This document shows, piece by piece, positions 1 to 7,338 of a stretch of DNA of 24,541 nucleotides; the first letter of the stretch is position 1; every line of letters begins with the position of its first letter. A program made the position numbers and the translations under genes. A model generated the notes under the pieces. The model ran no database searches. It saw only the letters and a list, made by a program, of their open reading frames with translations, and was not told the DNA's origin. Source of the DNA: JBGPML01 sp041486955. GTDB lineage: Bacteria > Patescibacteriota > UBA1384 > 2-12-FULL-50-11 > DASWYB01. The DNA lies in NCBI GenBank assembly GCA_041486955.1, contig JBGPML010000008.1:1-24541 (forward strand), in the 5' to 3' direction.

Positions 1-83
1 ACTGCGGGACAAAAGTAACTCTAATACTATCTGGCATGTTTGTGTGTCAGACAGCTTTGAAATAATACCTGTATATCAATCAT

Positions 84-114
84 TTGTCAACTACGTAGGG
101 CTTAATGTTATAAT
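84..114 (+). promoter_or_regulatory. Promoter of the HAM1-like gene
   Basis: A perfect TATAAT at 109-114 is preceded by TGT (106-108), which makes an extended -10. A TTGTCA -35 candidate lies at 84-89 with a long 19-nt spacer. The start codon at 148 follows after a short leader that holds a clear ribosome binding site. Seen in sequence; transcription is inferred. Confidence 0.6.
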
Positions 115-147
115 CTCGTTGGTTTGCGGAAGAAAGGAGACGAGGGG

Positions 148-777
148 ATGACCCGTACGGAAAAACGTGAATTGGTCTTCATCACCACAAATACTGGGAA
201 GCGAAGTTCAGTTTCCCAGATGGCTCGAGATTTTGGCATTACGATTACCGAGCCGTTGACACCGATCGAGCTCGTGGAGCTCCAACACGATTCAGTTAAG
301 GTCATTGCACGTCACAAAGCCAGAAGCGCAGTACACCATATCCATGATCCATTCATGGTCCACGATGGCGGGTGTTTCTGCTGTGCCCTCAACGGTTTTC
401 CCGGAACAAACACCCGTCAAGAGCTGGAGAAGATAGGATTGAAAGGAATCTTGCGGTTGCTTGAAGGGGAAGATCGCCGCGCCGTTATGCAGAACGCCGT
501 TGCCTACTACAGCCATGCCATGTGGCTGCGTGGACGAGCGCCGGAAGTTTTCTACGACGAAGTCCCGGGTACAATGCTGTTCGTACCGCAAGGGATTGTC
601 GATGTCACTCACCCATGGTCGACCCTGTTCCAGGTTTTCGTTCCGGACGGTTTGACTGAACCATTTGCCGGATTAGGCCTCGGGGAGATGCAAGCCTGGC
701 GCGAATCAAGGGGCGAACCATCGAGCTATACCCAACTGTTCCAGTGGCTGACCCAAGTCTACTGGAGCACTGCCTGA
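148..777 (+). CDS. HAM1/RdgB-like non-canonical purine NTP pyrophosphatase, divergent
   Basis: This 209-residue protein resembles the HAM1/RdgB (ITPase) family, which hydrolyses ITP, dITP and XTP to monophosphates and keeps deaminated purines out of nucleic acids. The N-terminal strand with TTNTGK (residues 13-18) fits the family's T-x-N-x-x-K nucleotide loop. HDGGCFCCALNGFPG (72-86) fits the D-S-G-L...L-x-G-x-P-G loop, with D73 as the expected acidic residue and DGG in place of DSG. The length is normal for the family. The C-terminal SHR motif that contacts the base is not present; the corresponding stretch reads WRESRGEPSS, so specificity may differ. The start is ATG 148, chosen over TTG 124 because AGAAAGGAGA sits at 131-140. 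It is a single-gene unit with its own promoter, and its stop lies inside the terminator stem. Confidence 0.72.
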   Translation: MTRTEKRELVFITTNTGKRSSVSQMARDFGITITEPLTPIELVELQHDSVKVIARHKARSAVHHIHDPFMVHDGGCFCCALNGFPGTNTRQELEKIGLKGILRLLEGEDRRAVMQNAVAYYSHAMWLRGRAPEVFYDEVPGTMLFVPQGIVDVTHPWSTLFQVFVPDGLTEPFAGLGLGEMQAWRESRGEPSSYTQLFQWLTQVYWSTA

Positions 778-800
778 GGAAGTTTCTCAGGCAGTTTTTA
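770..800 (+). terminator. Rho-independent terminator of the HAM1-like gene
   Basis: A perfect 9-bp stem, CTGCCTGAG (770-778) with CTCAGGCAG (786-794), has a 7-nt loop and is followed by TTTTT. The stop codon TGA at 775-777 lies within the 5' arm. Confidence 0.9.
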
Positions 801-801
801 T

Positions 802-831
802 AAAAATAGTCCCCGATTGGTGGTCGGGGAC
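802..831 (-). terminator. Rho-independent terminator of the minus-strand gene at 853-1353
   Basis: GTCCCCGA (809-816) pairs with TCGGGGAC (824-831) around a 7-nt loop. Read on the minus strand the stem is followed within two bases by TTTTT (806-802). It lies back to back with the plus-strand terminator at 770-800, so the two converging genes are separately insulated. Confidence 0.85.
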
Positions 832-852
832 GAGGGACATTCGCTGTCCATT

Positions 853-1353
853 TCATTTTTTGACTCTCTTTTTCTGAACCTTCTTCTGCGCTTCGATCTC
901 CTCTTCTTGTAGCACGGCAAGCTCCAGCAGGTGTTCCAACAGCGTATTCTCGGAATACTTTTCCGGTTCGTGAGTCGGAAAAAGCTCTTCGAACCCCGTC
1001 CGAACATCTACCTTGATGAGCGCTGACACGACGCCGCAATTCGCCAGCCATTGCAGCATCACTCGTGGGTCCGAAGCAATGATCCGACCGGAAAAGGTAA
1101 TCTCAATCGTCATGCTTGGCCCGTTACTGGCGCCTGATTCTGATTGAACCATCCTGAAAGTTGCCCGAAAGGCCTCCTCTTTTTCCCGGTATTGGATTCG
1201 AACTACTTCGTTGACCGTGGCGGTTTTTCGCCCTCGCTCATTGTATTCCGGAGAGTCGATCCGCACCGGTCCTGTCGTGGTCCACGGCTCCAACATCTTC
1301 AAAAAGGCAGTTGCCCGTTCCACCCTGGTACTGCACTTGATCGCGGTGATCAT
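853..1353 (-). CDS. Hypothetical protein, 166 residues
   Basis: I do not recognise this soluble protein. It has no signal peptide or membrane span. The first 130 residues alternate hydrophobic and polar positions as in a mixed alpha/beta fold, with ATFRMVQSE and MTIEITFSG as likely strands. The last 30 residues are a charged helix with many Glu and then many Lys/Arg, ending KKVQKKRVKK. The start is ATG 1353 with only a weak ribosome binding site (GCGAGA). A good promoter lies just upstream and a clear terminator just downstream, so it is probably a real monocistronic gene. It lies downstream of dnaB on the same strand but has its own promoter. Confidence 0.65.
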   Translation of the reverse strand: MITAIKCSTRVERATAFLKMLEPWTTTGPVRIDSPEYNERGRKTATVNEVVRIQYREKEEAFRATFRMVQSESGASNGPSMTIEITFSGRIIASDPRVMLQWLANCGVVSALIKVDVRTGFEELFPTHEPEKYSENTLLEHLLELAVLQEEEIEAQKKVQKKRVKK

Positions 1354-1398
1354 ACATTCTCGCGGAGGTCAGCATATCCCGAGTGATATGTTGGCGCT

Positions 1399-1428
1399 GT
1401 TATACCATTAAAATAGTCAAAACGTCAA
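1399..1428 (-). promoter_or_regulatory. Promoter of the gene at 853-1353
   Basis: On the minus strand TTGACG (1428-1423) and TATAAC (1404-1399) are 18 nt apart. TGG directly precedes the -10 hexamer, making an extended -10. It sits between the dnaB stop and the downstream start. Confidence 0.7.
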
Positions 1429-1432
1429 TTCT

Positions 1433-2812
1433 TCAGGCTAAAGAAGACTTACCTTTGCGATCCAAATTACGAAATCGAGTCTGTTCACCTTGGAAGTAGA
1501 GCTCGATTTCACCCACCGGACCGTTACGGTGCTTGCGAACGAGAATCTCGGCAATATTTTTCTTACTCGAGTCTTTTTCATAGTAGTCGTCACGGTAAAT
1601 AAACATCACGACATCCGCATCCTGCTCAATCGAGCCTGATTCACGCAGATCAGAGAGCATTGGCCGTTTATCCGGGCGGGATTCGACCGCCCGCGACAAT
1701 TGCGACAGGGCAATGACGGGCACCTTAAGTTCTCGGGCAATGTTTTTGAGAGCCCGGGAAATTTCCGACACCTCTTGAACGCGGTTTTCCTGTCCTCTCC
1801 CCTGCATCAATTGCAGGTAGTCGACAATAATAATATCTAAGCCATGTTCCATCTGGAGGCGGCGGCTTTTGGTGCGGATTTCCAGGGCGGTTTGACCGGG
1901 AGTATCGTCAATAAAAATCGGAGCTTCCGACAAGATCCCCATGGCGGTACCAATCCGGGGAAAATCCTCATCATTCAGGTTGCCACTCCGGAGTTTCCAC
2001 GAATCAACCCCGGCTTGGGAACATAAAATACGATCCACCAGTTGGTCCCGCGACTGTTCGAGGGAAAATATCGCCACTTTGGCGTTGCCTTTGATCGCGG
2101 CGTATTCGGCGATATTCAAACCAAGAGCGGTTTTTCCCATACTGGGTCGAGCCGCCAGAATAATCAGGTCAGACCGTTGTAATCCGCCTAACAGGTTATC
2201 TAAATCACGGAAACCGCTCGGCACCCCGCGCAGTGCACCCTTATTTTGATGGAGCTCGTCAATCCGGTCGAACGACTCGGATAGAATGGTGCCAATCGGG
2301 ACAAAATTATTGCTTAAGTAGGTCTGCGACACCCCAAACAGGGTGGCTTCGGCCTCATCGAGGGCGACATCGGTTTCCGAGTCTTCGTTATAGCCCAATT
2401 CGGCAATCCGGCTGCCAGCGGTAATCAGTTTTCGGAGCATGGCCTTTTTGCGCACAATATCGGCGTGCTGGGCAATATGCACTGACGAAGACACGCTACC
2501 GGTCAAAGTGGCTATATAACTCGCTCCGCCAATCAGCGACAATTGTTTGGCGGACTCCAGGGAATCGGTCAGGGTTAACAGGTCAATCGGGGACCGTTTT
2601 TCATACAGTTTGAGCATATGCTGATAAATAATCCGATGATCTTCGCGATAATAATCCGAGGCGTCGATTTGATCTGATACCCGGAGCATGGCGTCGCCAT
2701 CAATAAGAATTGCCCCTAAAATACTCTGTTCAGCCTCAACGTTTTGGGGGGGGAGGCGACGTCCAGCCGCAGTATTTAACGCGTTGACCAATAGCGGGTC
2801 AGGTTTTGGCAT
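1433..2812 (-). CDS. dnaB: Replicative DNA helicase DnaB
   Basis: This 459-residue protein is a full-length DnaB, the hexameric 5'-3' helicase that unwinds DNA at the replication fork. The N-terminal DnaB domain (about 22-125, beginning PPQNVEAEQSILGA) is joined by a linker helix to the RecA-like ATPase domain. Walker A is ARPSMGKT (221-228) and Walker B is IIIVDYLQLM (327-336). The later signature with SDLRESGSIEQDAD (387-400) is intact. The usual SLEMS motif reads SLEQS (250-254), a small change. No intein is present. The start ATG 2812 has an AAGGAGA site a few bases upstream. It follows dnaX by 12 nt, so both are likely made from one transcript and supply fork helicase and clamp-loader subunits together. 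Confidence 0.97.
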   Translation of the reverse strand: MPKPDPLLVNALNTAAGRRLPPQNVEAEQSILGAILIDGDAMLRVSDQIDASDYYREDHRIIYQHMLKLYEKRSPIDLLTLTDSLESAKQLSLIGGASYIATLTGSVSSSVHIAQHADIVRKKAMLRKLITAGSRIAELGYNEDSETDVALDEAEATLFGVSQTYLSNNFVPIGTILSESFDRIDELHQNKGALRGVPSGFRDLDNLLGGLQRSDLIILAARPSMGKTALGLNIAEYAAIKGNAKVAIFSLEQSRDQLVDRILCSQAGVDSWKLRSGNLNDEDFPRIGTAMGILSEAPIFIDDTPGQTALEIRTKSRRLQMEHGLDIIIVDYLQLMQGRGQENRVQEVSEISRALKNIARELKVPVIALSQLSRAVESRPDKRPMLSDLRESGSIEQDADVVMFIYRDDYYEKDSSKKNIAEILVRKHRNGPVGEIELYFQGEQTRFRNLDRKGKSSLA

Positions 2813-2824
2813 TTTCTCCTTAGA

Positions 2825-4357
2825 TTAGTCCTCAAAATCAAAGATTTCGGCCAGATCGGTCGACTCATCTTCTACTACTAAATCCTTTACCACATGGGCT
2901 TCAATCTTTAAAGGGGCCTGCATCACTGACCCGAGAGCCTCTTCTATTTTTTGACGATTACGTGGCTGATTGATTTTTTCAGCGTGCATTTTAAACCTGA
3001 CGGCAATTCGGGCGACTCCTTCGTCTATCCCGCTGACTTTAGCATGAGCCAGAGTTGTAACCAGGGACGGGACATCGGCTTTCAAGGTCTGAAGCACCCG
3101 AGTCCAATCTTCACCGCTGACGAGTTCCGGCACTGTAATGGCGACGGGTACGGCCACGGTTTCGTGAACCGGGGTGACCTCGGCAATCACCGGTAACTCT
3201 TTAACCTCGACTTCCTTAACTAGAACAACTGGTTCAGATGCTTTCGGAACGTGCGTTGCGACCACTACTTTCGGTTGCGTTGGCACCGCGCCGAGATGAA
3301 TGGCCATTTTGGCAACCGCAATATCAAGCGGCAGGCGGGCGATTGGTGTTTGCTTCATGGTGTCTGTCGCGATCAACAGGGTTTCAATCCAGTAAACCAG
3401 GTTAGCGAGACCATTTCGCTGAAGCGATTGGGTTAAGGCCGGCGAAAGGCCGTCTAATTGGCCTATTGCCAAACCTTCAAGTCCTCGCTGCGACAGTTGG
3501 AGCAGTTGGGTACAAAAAGCTCGCAAATCGTATCCTCGCGCCACAAGGCGATCGATTTCGGTATGCGCATGATCTATCTCGCCGGCCAGGATCGCAGTCA
3601 AACATGTTTGGACCTGCTCTTCAGGCACAAAACCAAGAAGAGACTCGATTGACGACTGATCTAAGTCACGTAAGCCGGCAGCTTTAACTTGTTCGAGGAG
3701 CGACAGTGCGTCTCGGAATGAGCCTTCCGCTAAACGCCCCAAGAATTGAGCCGATTCTTCGGGCAACGTAATTTCTTCCTTCTGGGCAATGGTAACAAGA
3801 AAGTCAGTCAGTGTTTCCACCTGGGCTAAATGAAAATCATAGCGCTGACAGCGGGAAGCGATGGTCGGGGGGATTTTATGTGACTCCGTCGTGGCCAAAA
3901 TAAATAAGACATGGGCCGGTGGTTCTTCCAGTGTTTTTAACAGCGCATTAAAGGCCTCACGTGTGAGCATGTGCGCTTCATCAATAATGTAAATTTTGTA
4001 TTTGGCCTGGGTTGGGGCAAACCGAACCGAGTCGCGTAATTGGCGGATTTCATCAATCCCTCGGTTTGAAGCCGCGTCGATTTCTAAAATGTCTAAATTC
4101 ACCCCGTCAGCGATCGAAAGACAGGCAGCGCAGTGATTACACGGTTTGTCCGTATCGTCACTCAGACAGTTGACTGTTTTTGCAATCAGTCTCGCCGTGG
4201 TAGTTTTGCCGGTTCCTCGCGGCCCGCAAAACAGATAGGCCTGACTCACGCGGCCGTGCGCTAAGCCATACACCAGGGTATCGCGGATACTGTCCTGGCC
4301 GACCAAGTCAGTGAAGCGCTGGGGCCGCCATTTCCGATAGAGAGAGTTTGAACTCAT
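2825..4357 (-). CDS. dnaX: DNA polymerase III subunit gamma/tau (clamp loader)
   Basis: This 510-residue protein is the DnaX ATPase that loads the sliding clamp and couples polymerase to helicase. The start LYRKWRPQRFTDLVGQ is the family signature. Walker A is GPRGTGKT (45-52). Zinc ligands are C64, C73, C76 and C79. Walker B is IIDEAHML (124-131), and the sensor region includes SRCQR (168-172). The C-terminal part (about 350-510) is a Val/Pro/Glu-rich linker followed by a small domain ending in acidic residues. I chose ATG 4357 because homologues begin here; an in-frame ATG at 4381 adds eight unlikely residues and has no ribosome binding site. I found no canonical slippery heptamer for a short gamma form. 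It is the first gene of a dnaX-dnaB pair. Confidence 0.95.
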   Translation of the reverse strand: MSSNSLYRKWRPQRFTDLVGQDSIRDTLVYGLAHGRVSQAYLFCGPRGTGKTTTARLIAKTVNCLSDDTDKPCNHCAACLSIADGVNLDILEIDAASNRGIDEIRQLRDSVRFAPTQAKYKIYIIDEAHMLTREAFNALLKTLEEPPAHVLFILATTESHKIPPTIASRCQRYDFHLAQVETLTDFLVTIAQKEEITLPEESAQFLGRLAEGSFRDALSLLEQVKAAGLRDLDQSSIESLLGFVPEEQVQTCLTAILAGEIDHAHTEIDRLVARGYDLRAFCTQLLQLSQRGLEGLAIGQLDGLSPALTQSLQRNGLANLVYWIETLLIATDTMKQTPIARLPLDIAVAKMAIHLGAVPTQPKVVVATHVPKASEPVVLVKEVEVKELPVIAEVTPVHETVAVPVAITVPELVSGEDWTRVLQTLKADVPSLVTTLAHAKVSGIDEGVARIAVRFKMHAEKINQPRNRQKIEEALGSVMQAPLKIEAHVVKDLVVEDESTDLAEIFDFED

Positions 4358-4614
4358 TGGACAACTCGTTTTCGAACCCATAAGGTTTTTATCTTTGGCG
4401 AAACATATAAAGCATGAGGAAACATAGAAACCTCTATGTTGACGAGTGATGAATGCATTGTAGCCAAGATTAAGACCTTATGGTCGGAATGGATGTGGTC
4501 TGATGAGTTCATCGTATTCATATATTGTTTAGTCTTGAGAGTGTGGCTTCACATTACACAATCGGTCAGTTCTTGACCAGTCTTGGCTTATACCGCAGCG
4601 ACAGCAACCACGCC
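4358..4614. other. Divergent intergenic region upstream of dnaX
   Basis: No reading frame here looks like a gene. It must hold the dnaX promoter on the minus strand, but I see no convincing -35/-10 pair; a T/A-rich stretch around 4399-4410 (TTTATATG on the minus strand) is the best -10 candidate. ACATAG (4422-4427) and CTATGT (4434-4439) form a 6-bp dyad that could be an operator or simply chance. Confidence 0.4.
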
Positions 4615-4644
4615 TTGACGAGTAAATACTTCTTCGTGTATAAT
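4615..4644 (+). promoter_or_regulatory. Promoter of the polysaccharide deacetylase gene
   Basis: TTGACG (4615-4620) and a perfect TATAAT (4639-4644) are separated by 18 nt. The predicted transcript start is about 25 nt before the ATG at 4677, leaving room for the AAGGAA site at 4661-4666. Confidence 0.8.
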
Positions 4645-4676
4645 CCGAAAGTGCAAATTAAAGGAACTATTCGTTT

Positions 4677-6383
4677 ATGTTTAAACATCTCGCTCTTATT
4701 ACCGCTCTCGTCTCGTTTTTAAATATCATTCCCCTGCCTGGCGCAACTCCGGCTTTGGCCGCCGCGCAACCCGCTGGAACCAATTTAATTGCGAACCCAA
4801 ATGTGAATACTCCTGTGGCCAGTTCTCGGCCAATTGTTCCGGTTGACTGGCAAAATGGGAGTTGGGGTACCAATAATGCCGTTTTTTCTTACACTGTGCC
4901 AACCCGATACGTCCCGCAGCAACGGAGTTTGTTAACGACCATCACTAATTACACTGACGGCGACGCGAAATGGTACTTTAAGCCCGTTGCGATCGATGGC
5001 GGCAGCTACTACACGTATGCCGACTCATATAAATCTTCGGTCGTTACCCACATTGTGGCCCAGATCGAAGACGCGAATGGAAACATTTCATATTCATACC
5101 TCGGCCAAGCCCCCTCAACGCTGAACTGGAAACCGATTAGCTTTACCTTTCCTACACCGGCCACGGCCAAGAATTTGACGGTTTTCCACCTTTTAGCATC
5201 TCAAGGCGCTCTGTATACCGATGATTTTTCTCTGGTTAAGCGTGAAGCAATTCAGATCACCGATGGTGTGCCGAATGCTTCGGTTGAGCAATCTGCTCTC
5301 GATGGCACCAATGCGCCGGGCGAATGGTATCCCGGGGGCTGGGGATCAAATACCCGGACCTTAACCTGGGCCAATGAAGGGCATACCGGAACACACAGTG
5401 TGAAAGCCGAAGTATCGAATTACACTGACGGCGATGCCAAATGGTTTTATACTCCTCAAGCCATTACCCCGAATCAGACTTACACCATCAGTGACTGGTA
5501 TAAATCGAATGTCGATACCCACGTCAATGCCGTCATTGAGCGTACCGGCGGGCAGATGCAATATCTGACGCTCAAGGATGCTCCGACCGCCGCGGGCTGG
5601 ACTCAATATTCCGATAGCTTTACTGCTCCGTTTGATGCCAAATCATTAACTATTTTCCACGTTATCAATGCCAATGGATTCGTCCAAACCGATGATTATT
5701 CCGTCAAACCCCGTCAGGTAGTTGGTTTTAACCAGGGGCTGGTCAGTATCAGCTTGGATGATGGCTGGGCTTCACAGTACAATTTAGCCTTTCCTCTGTT
5801 ACAACAGAGCGGCATGAAAGCCACCTATTACGTGACGACCGGTCTTCTCGGTCAGGCCAGCTACTTTTCCCAATCTGACGTGACAACCTTAGCTCAGGCC
5901 GGCGAACAGATTGCCGATCACACCATTACCCATCCCCATTTAACGCAGATAACAGCCAGTGAGGTTGAACACGAAATTCATGATTCACAAATTACCTTAC
6001 AGGGCTTAAGCCATCAGACGGTGAACGATATTGCTTCTCCCTACGGCGAAACGAATATCCCGGTATTAAACCAGATCAAGCAATATTACGGTTCACATCG
6101 CGGGATAGAAACCGGCTACAATAGTAAAGATAACTTCGATGTGTACGATCTAAGGGTTCAAAGTGTGGTCAGCACCACAACCTTAGCTGAAATTCAGAGC
6201 TGGATCGATACGGCAATGCGTGATAAAACCTGGCTTATTCTAGTGTATCACCAGGTTGATAATTCGGGTTCAGAGTTTGCCACAACCCCAGCAGCTTTCA
6301 CTCAGCAACTGCAAGCGATCCAGGCCAAAGGGATTAAAACCGCTACCGTCGGTGAAGCCTTAGCGGAAATAAAAGCCCAATAA
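4677..6383 (+). CDS. Exported polysaccharide deacetylase with two tandem N-terminal beta-sandwich repeats
   Basis: The 568-residue protein begins with a signal peptide (about 1-30, Lys at position 4, hydrophobic core, ATPALAAA at the end). Two homologous repeats follow, about 35-190 and 195-346. Each contains NYTDGDAKW, a TH-x-x-A strand, LT(V/I)FH and a TDD(F/Y)S end. They look like carbohydrate-binding beta-sandwiches. Residues 356-568 are a NodB-type deacetylase domain. Motif 1 is SLDDGW (359-364), the metal-binding HTITH is 415-419, and the late VYH motif is at 523-525. Motif 3 reads ASPYG, lacking the usual Arg. The enzyme family removes N- or O-acetyl groups from cell-wall or surface glycans. 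It is monocistronic with a strong promoter and terminator. Substrate is unknown. Confidence 0.9.
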   Translation: MFKHLALITALVSFLNIIPLPGATPALAAAQPAGTNLIANPNVNTPVASSRPIVPVDWQNGSWGTNNAVFSYTVPTRYVPQQRSLLTTITNYTDGDAKWYFKPVAIDGGSYYTYADSYKSSVVTHIVAQIEDANGNISYSYLGQAPSTLNWKPISFTFPTPATAKNLTVFHLLASQGALYTDDFSLVKREAIQITDGVPNASVEQSALDGTNAPGEWYPGGWGSNTRTLTWANEGHTGTHSVKAEVSNYTDGDAKWFYTPQAITPNQTYTISDWYKSNVDTHVNAVIERTGGQMQYLTLKDAPTAAGWTQYSDSFTAPFDAKSLTIFHVINANGFVQTDDYSVKPRQVVGFNQGLVSISLDDGWASQYNLAFPLLQQSGMKATYYVTTGLLGQASYFSQSDVTTLAQAGEQIADHTITHPHLTQITASEVEHEIHDSQITLQGLSHQTVNDIASPYGETNIPVLNQIKQYYGSHRGIETGYNSKDNFDVYDLRVQSVVSTTTLAEIQSWIDTAMRDKTWLILVYHQVDNSGSEFATTPAAFTQQLQAIQAKGIKTATVGEALAEIKAQ

Positions 6384-6387
6384 ACGC

Positions 6388-6420
6388 AAAAAAGACTCGA
6401 TTCGTACTCGAGTCTTTTTT
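6388..6420 (+). terminator. Rho-independent terminator of the deacetylase gene
   Basis: The 13-bp dyad AAAAAAGACTCGA (6388-6400) and TCGAGTCTTTTTT (6408-6420) has a 7-nt loop; its U-run is within the 3' arm. The A-run in the 5' arm would also let it work on the opposite strand. Confidence 0.9.
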
Positions 6421-6451
6421 GTTGCTCTTGCAAACGAACATCAAAGCAGGC

Positions 6452-6482
6452 TAGACTAAAAGTACGTACAAATTTTTATACT
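6452..6482 (+). promoter_or_regulatory. Possible promoter of the two small membrane genes
   Basis: TATACT at 6477-6482 is a good -10 just upstream of the first ribosome binding site. The only -35 candidate is TAGACT (6452-6457) with a 19-nt spacer, which is weak. A unit that starts after the terminator at 6388-6420 needs a promoter here. Confidence 0.35.
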
Positions 6483-6497
6483 CTCTAAGGAGGAGGA

Positions 6498-6638
6498 ATG
6501 GCAAAGAGTCGGAAGCCGTCGAAGACGCAGTCGACACAACGGATGGTGAATACCGTTTTAGTATTAGCAGTGTTGGTAGTAATGGCCTATATTTACTACA
6601 AATATCAGGCCAGCGCGAATGTTGTTTGGGGCGATTAA
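6498..6638 (+). CDS. Tiny single-span membrane protein, 46 residues (copy 1)
   Basis: The frame runs from ATG 6498 to TAA 6636-6638. A very strong AAGGAGGAGG site (6488-6497) directly precedes the start. The protein has a basic Ser/Thr-rich N-terminus (MAKSRKPSKTQ), then QRM, a single hydrophobic span of about 18 residues (VNTVLVLAVLVVMAYIYY), and a short tail that ends ASANVVWGD. Positive residues before the span suggest the N-terminus stays in the cytoplasm. The next gene, 17 nt downstream, encodes a protein of the same design. Both N- and C-terminal features are shared, so this is a real coding pair rather than chance. No known function; I do not recognise a family. Confidence 0.85.
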   Translation: MAKSRKPSKTQSTQRMVNTVLVLAVLVVMAYIYYKYQASANVVWGD

Positions 6639-6655
6639 GTTAAGAAGGAGGATTG

Positions 6656-6793
6656 ATGGCAAAAAAATCTCTCAGTAAGGCTAAATCGAGCCAACGGATG
6701 ATTACGATGGTTATTGTGATTGCCGTTGTGTTGATCTTGATCTATCTAGCCTATATGAACCAGCCGCACGCCCAGGTTCTCTGGACTGACTAG
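6656..6793 (+). CDS. Tiny single-span membrane protein, 45 residues (copy 2)
   Basis: The frame runs from ATG 6656 to TAG 6791-6793. GAAGGAGGA lies upstream of the start at 6644-6652. The layout matches the preceding gene: MAK start, Ser/Lys-rich head, (S/T)QRM before the membrane span, a span of about 18 residues (MITMVIVIAVVLILIYLA), and a tail ending QPHAQVLWTD. The two tails share the pattern A-x-V-(V/L)-W-x-D at the very C-terminus. It probably arose by tandem duplication and is co-transcribed with copy 1. A hetero-oligomer, or a small regulator of a membrane enzyme, would fit; that is inference only. Confidence 0.85.
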   Translation: MAKKSLSKAKSSQRMITMVIVIAVVLILIYLAYMNQPHAQVLWTD

Positions 6794-6803
6794 ACTATTT
6801 TTA

Positions 6804-6842
6804 TAAAAAAAGGACCTTACGAATCTTCGTTCGTAAGGTTTT
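6804..6842. terminator. Bidirectional terminator between convergent genes
   Basis: A 10-bp stem ACCTTACGAA (6814-6823) with TTCGTAAGGT (6830-6839) encloses a TCTTCG loop. On the plus strand it is followed by TTT, and on the minus strand after two bases by seven T. The minus-strand gene's TAA (6819-6817) lies inside the stem. Confidence 0.85.
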
Positions 6843-7193
6843 CGAGTAGGTCCGGACTGGTAATCAGAATGCCTGGTCCCCAGATAAGGTTACCGGCATG
6901 AGGATCAGTTTCCCACAACGGATCCTCATCGAGCAGAAACAGCATCCCCCAAAAGGTCCAGTCGTTCTCTTCTGGTCCATGTCGCGTCCAGAGGAGATCT
7001 ACATCATTGACCCGAACAATTGCCCCGGGCGATGAGAATCCTCCACTTTCGAGGAAGATAAGCCCTCCTTGAAACTCAACGGTACAATATGCAAACAGCG
7101 AATCAAGACGGAAAGTGGACCGTCTGGAATGCCTTTGACTGCCATTTGCACCGCACATCGGCGCCAATTGGCACGAAGCTCACTCAGCGTCAT
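6817..7193 (-). pseudogene. Unknown gene of about 125 residues with a probable frameshift near 7119
   Basis: ATG 7193 has a fine AAAGGGGATC site upstream and opens MTLSELRANWRRCAVQMAVK. Coding character then appears to pass to another frame near 7119, where STFRLDSLFAYCTVEFQGG begins and continues to a stop at 6817. Joining the two gives about 125 residues with no recognised domain. The downstream part is rich in Trp, Gly and acidic residues (RHGPEENDWTFWGMLFLLDE). Going from the first frame to the second is a -1 step, so one base may be lost, the read may contain an error, or the ribosome may slip; I see no canonical slippery heptamer. The alternative is an intact 116-residue gene from ATG 7167, but that start has no ribosome binding site. 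It ends in a good terminator. Confidence 0.6.
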
Positions 7194-7271
7194 TGCTGAT
7201 CCCCTTTCTTTCAGCACGTCGTTGTGATGCTACGACTATAGTCAATAATCGCCAAAATTACTATGAGAAGA

Positions 7272-7300
7272 TTGACCAACTTGGTTAAAGATGGTAATAT
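7272..7300 (+). promoter_or_regulatory. Promoter of the membrane protein gene at 7339
   Basis: TTGACC (7272-7277) and TAATAT (7295-7300) are separated by exactly 17 nt. The predicted leader is about 30 nt and contains the ribosome binding site at 7328-7333. Confidence 0.75.
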
Positions 7301-7338
7301 TTCGGCACATCGGGTGCGAATACATTAGGGGGAAACGT

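Noticed and set aside
2940..2960. A run of six A on the dnaX coding strand as a possible frameshift site for a gamma form
   Set aside because: The codon phase does not give an X-XXY-YYZ heptamer, and the run lies close to the C-terminus, so a short form would hardly differ.
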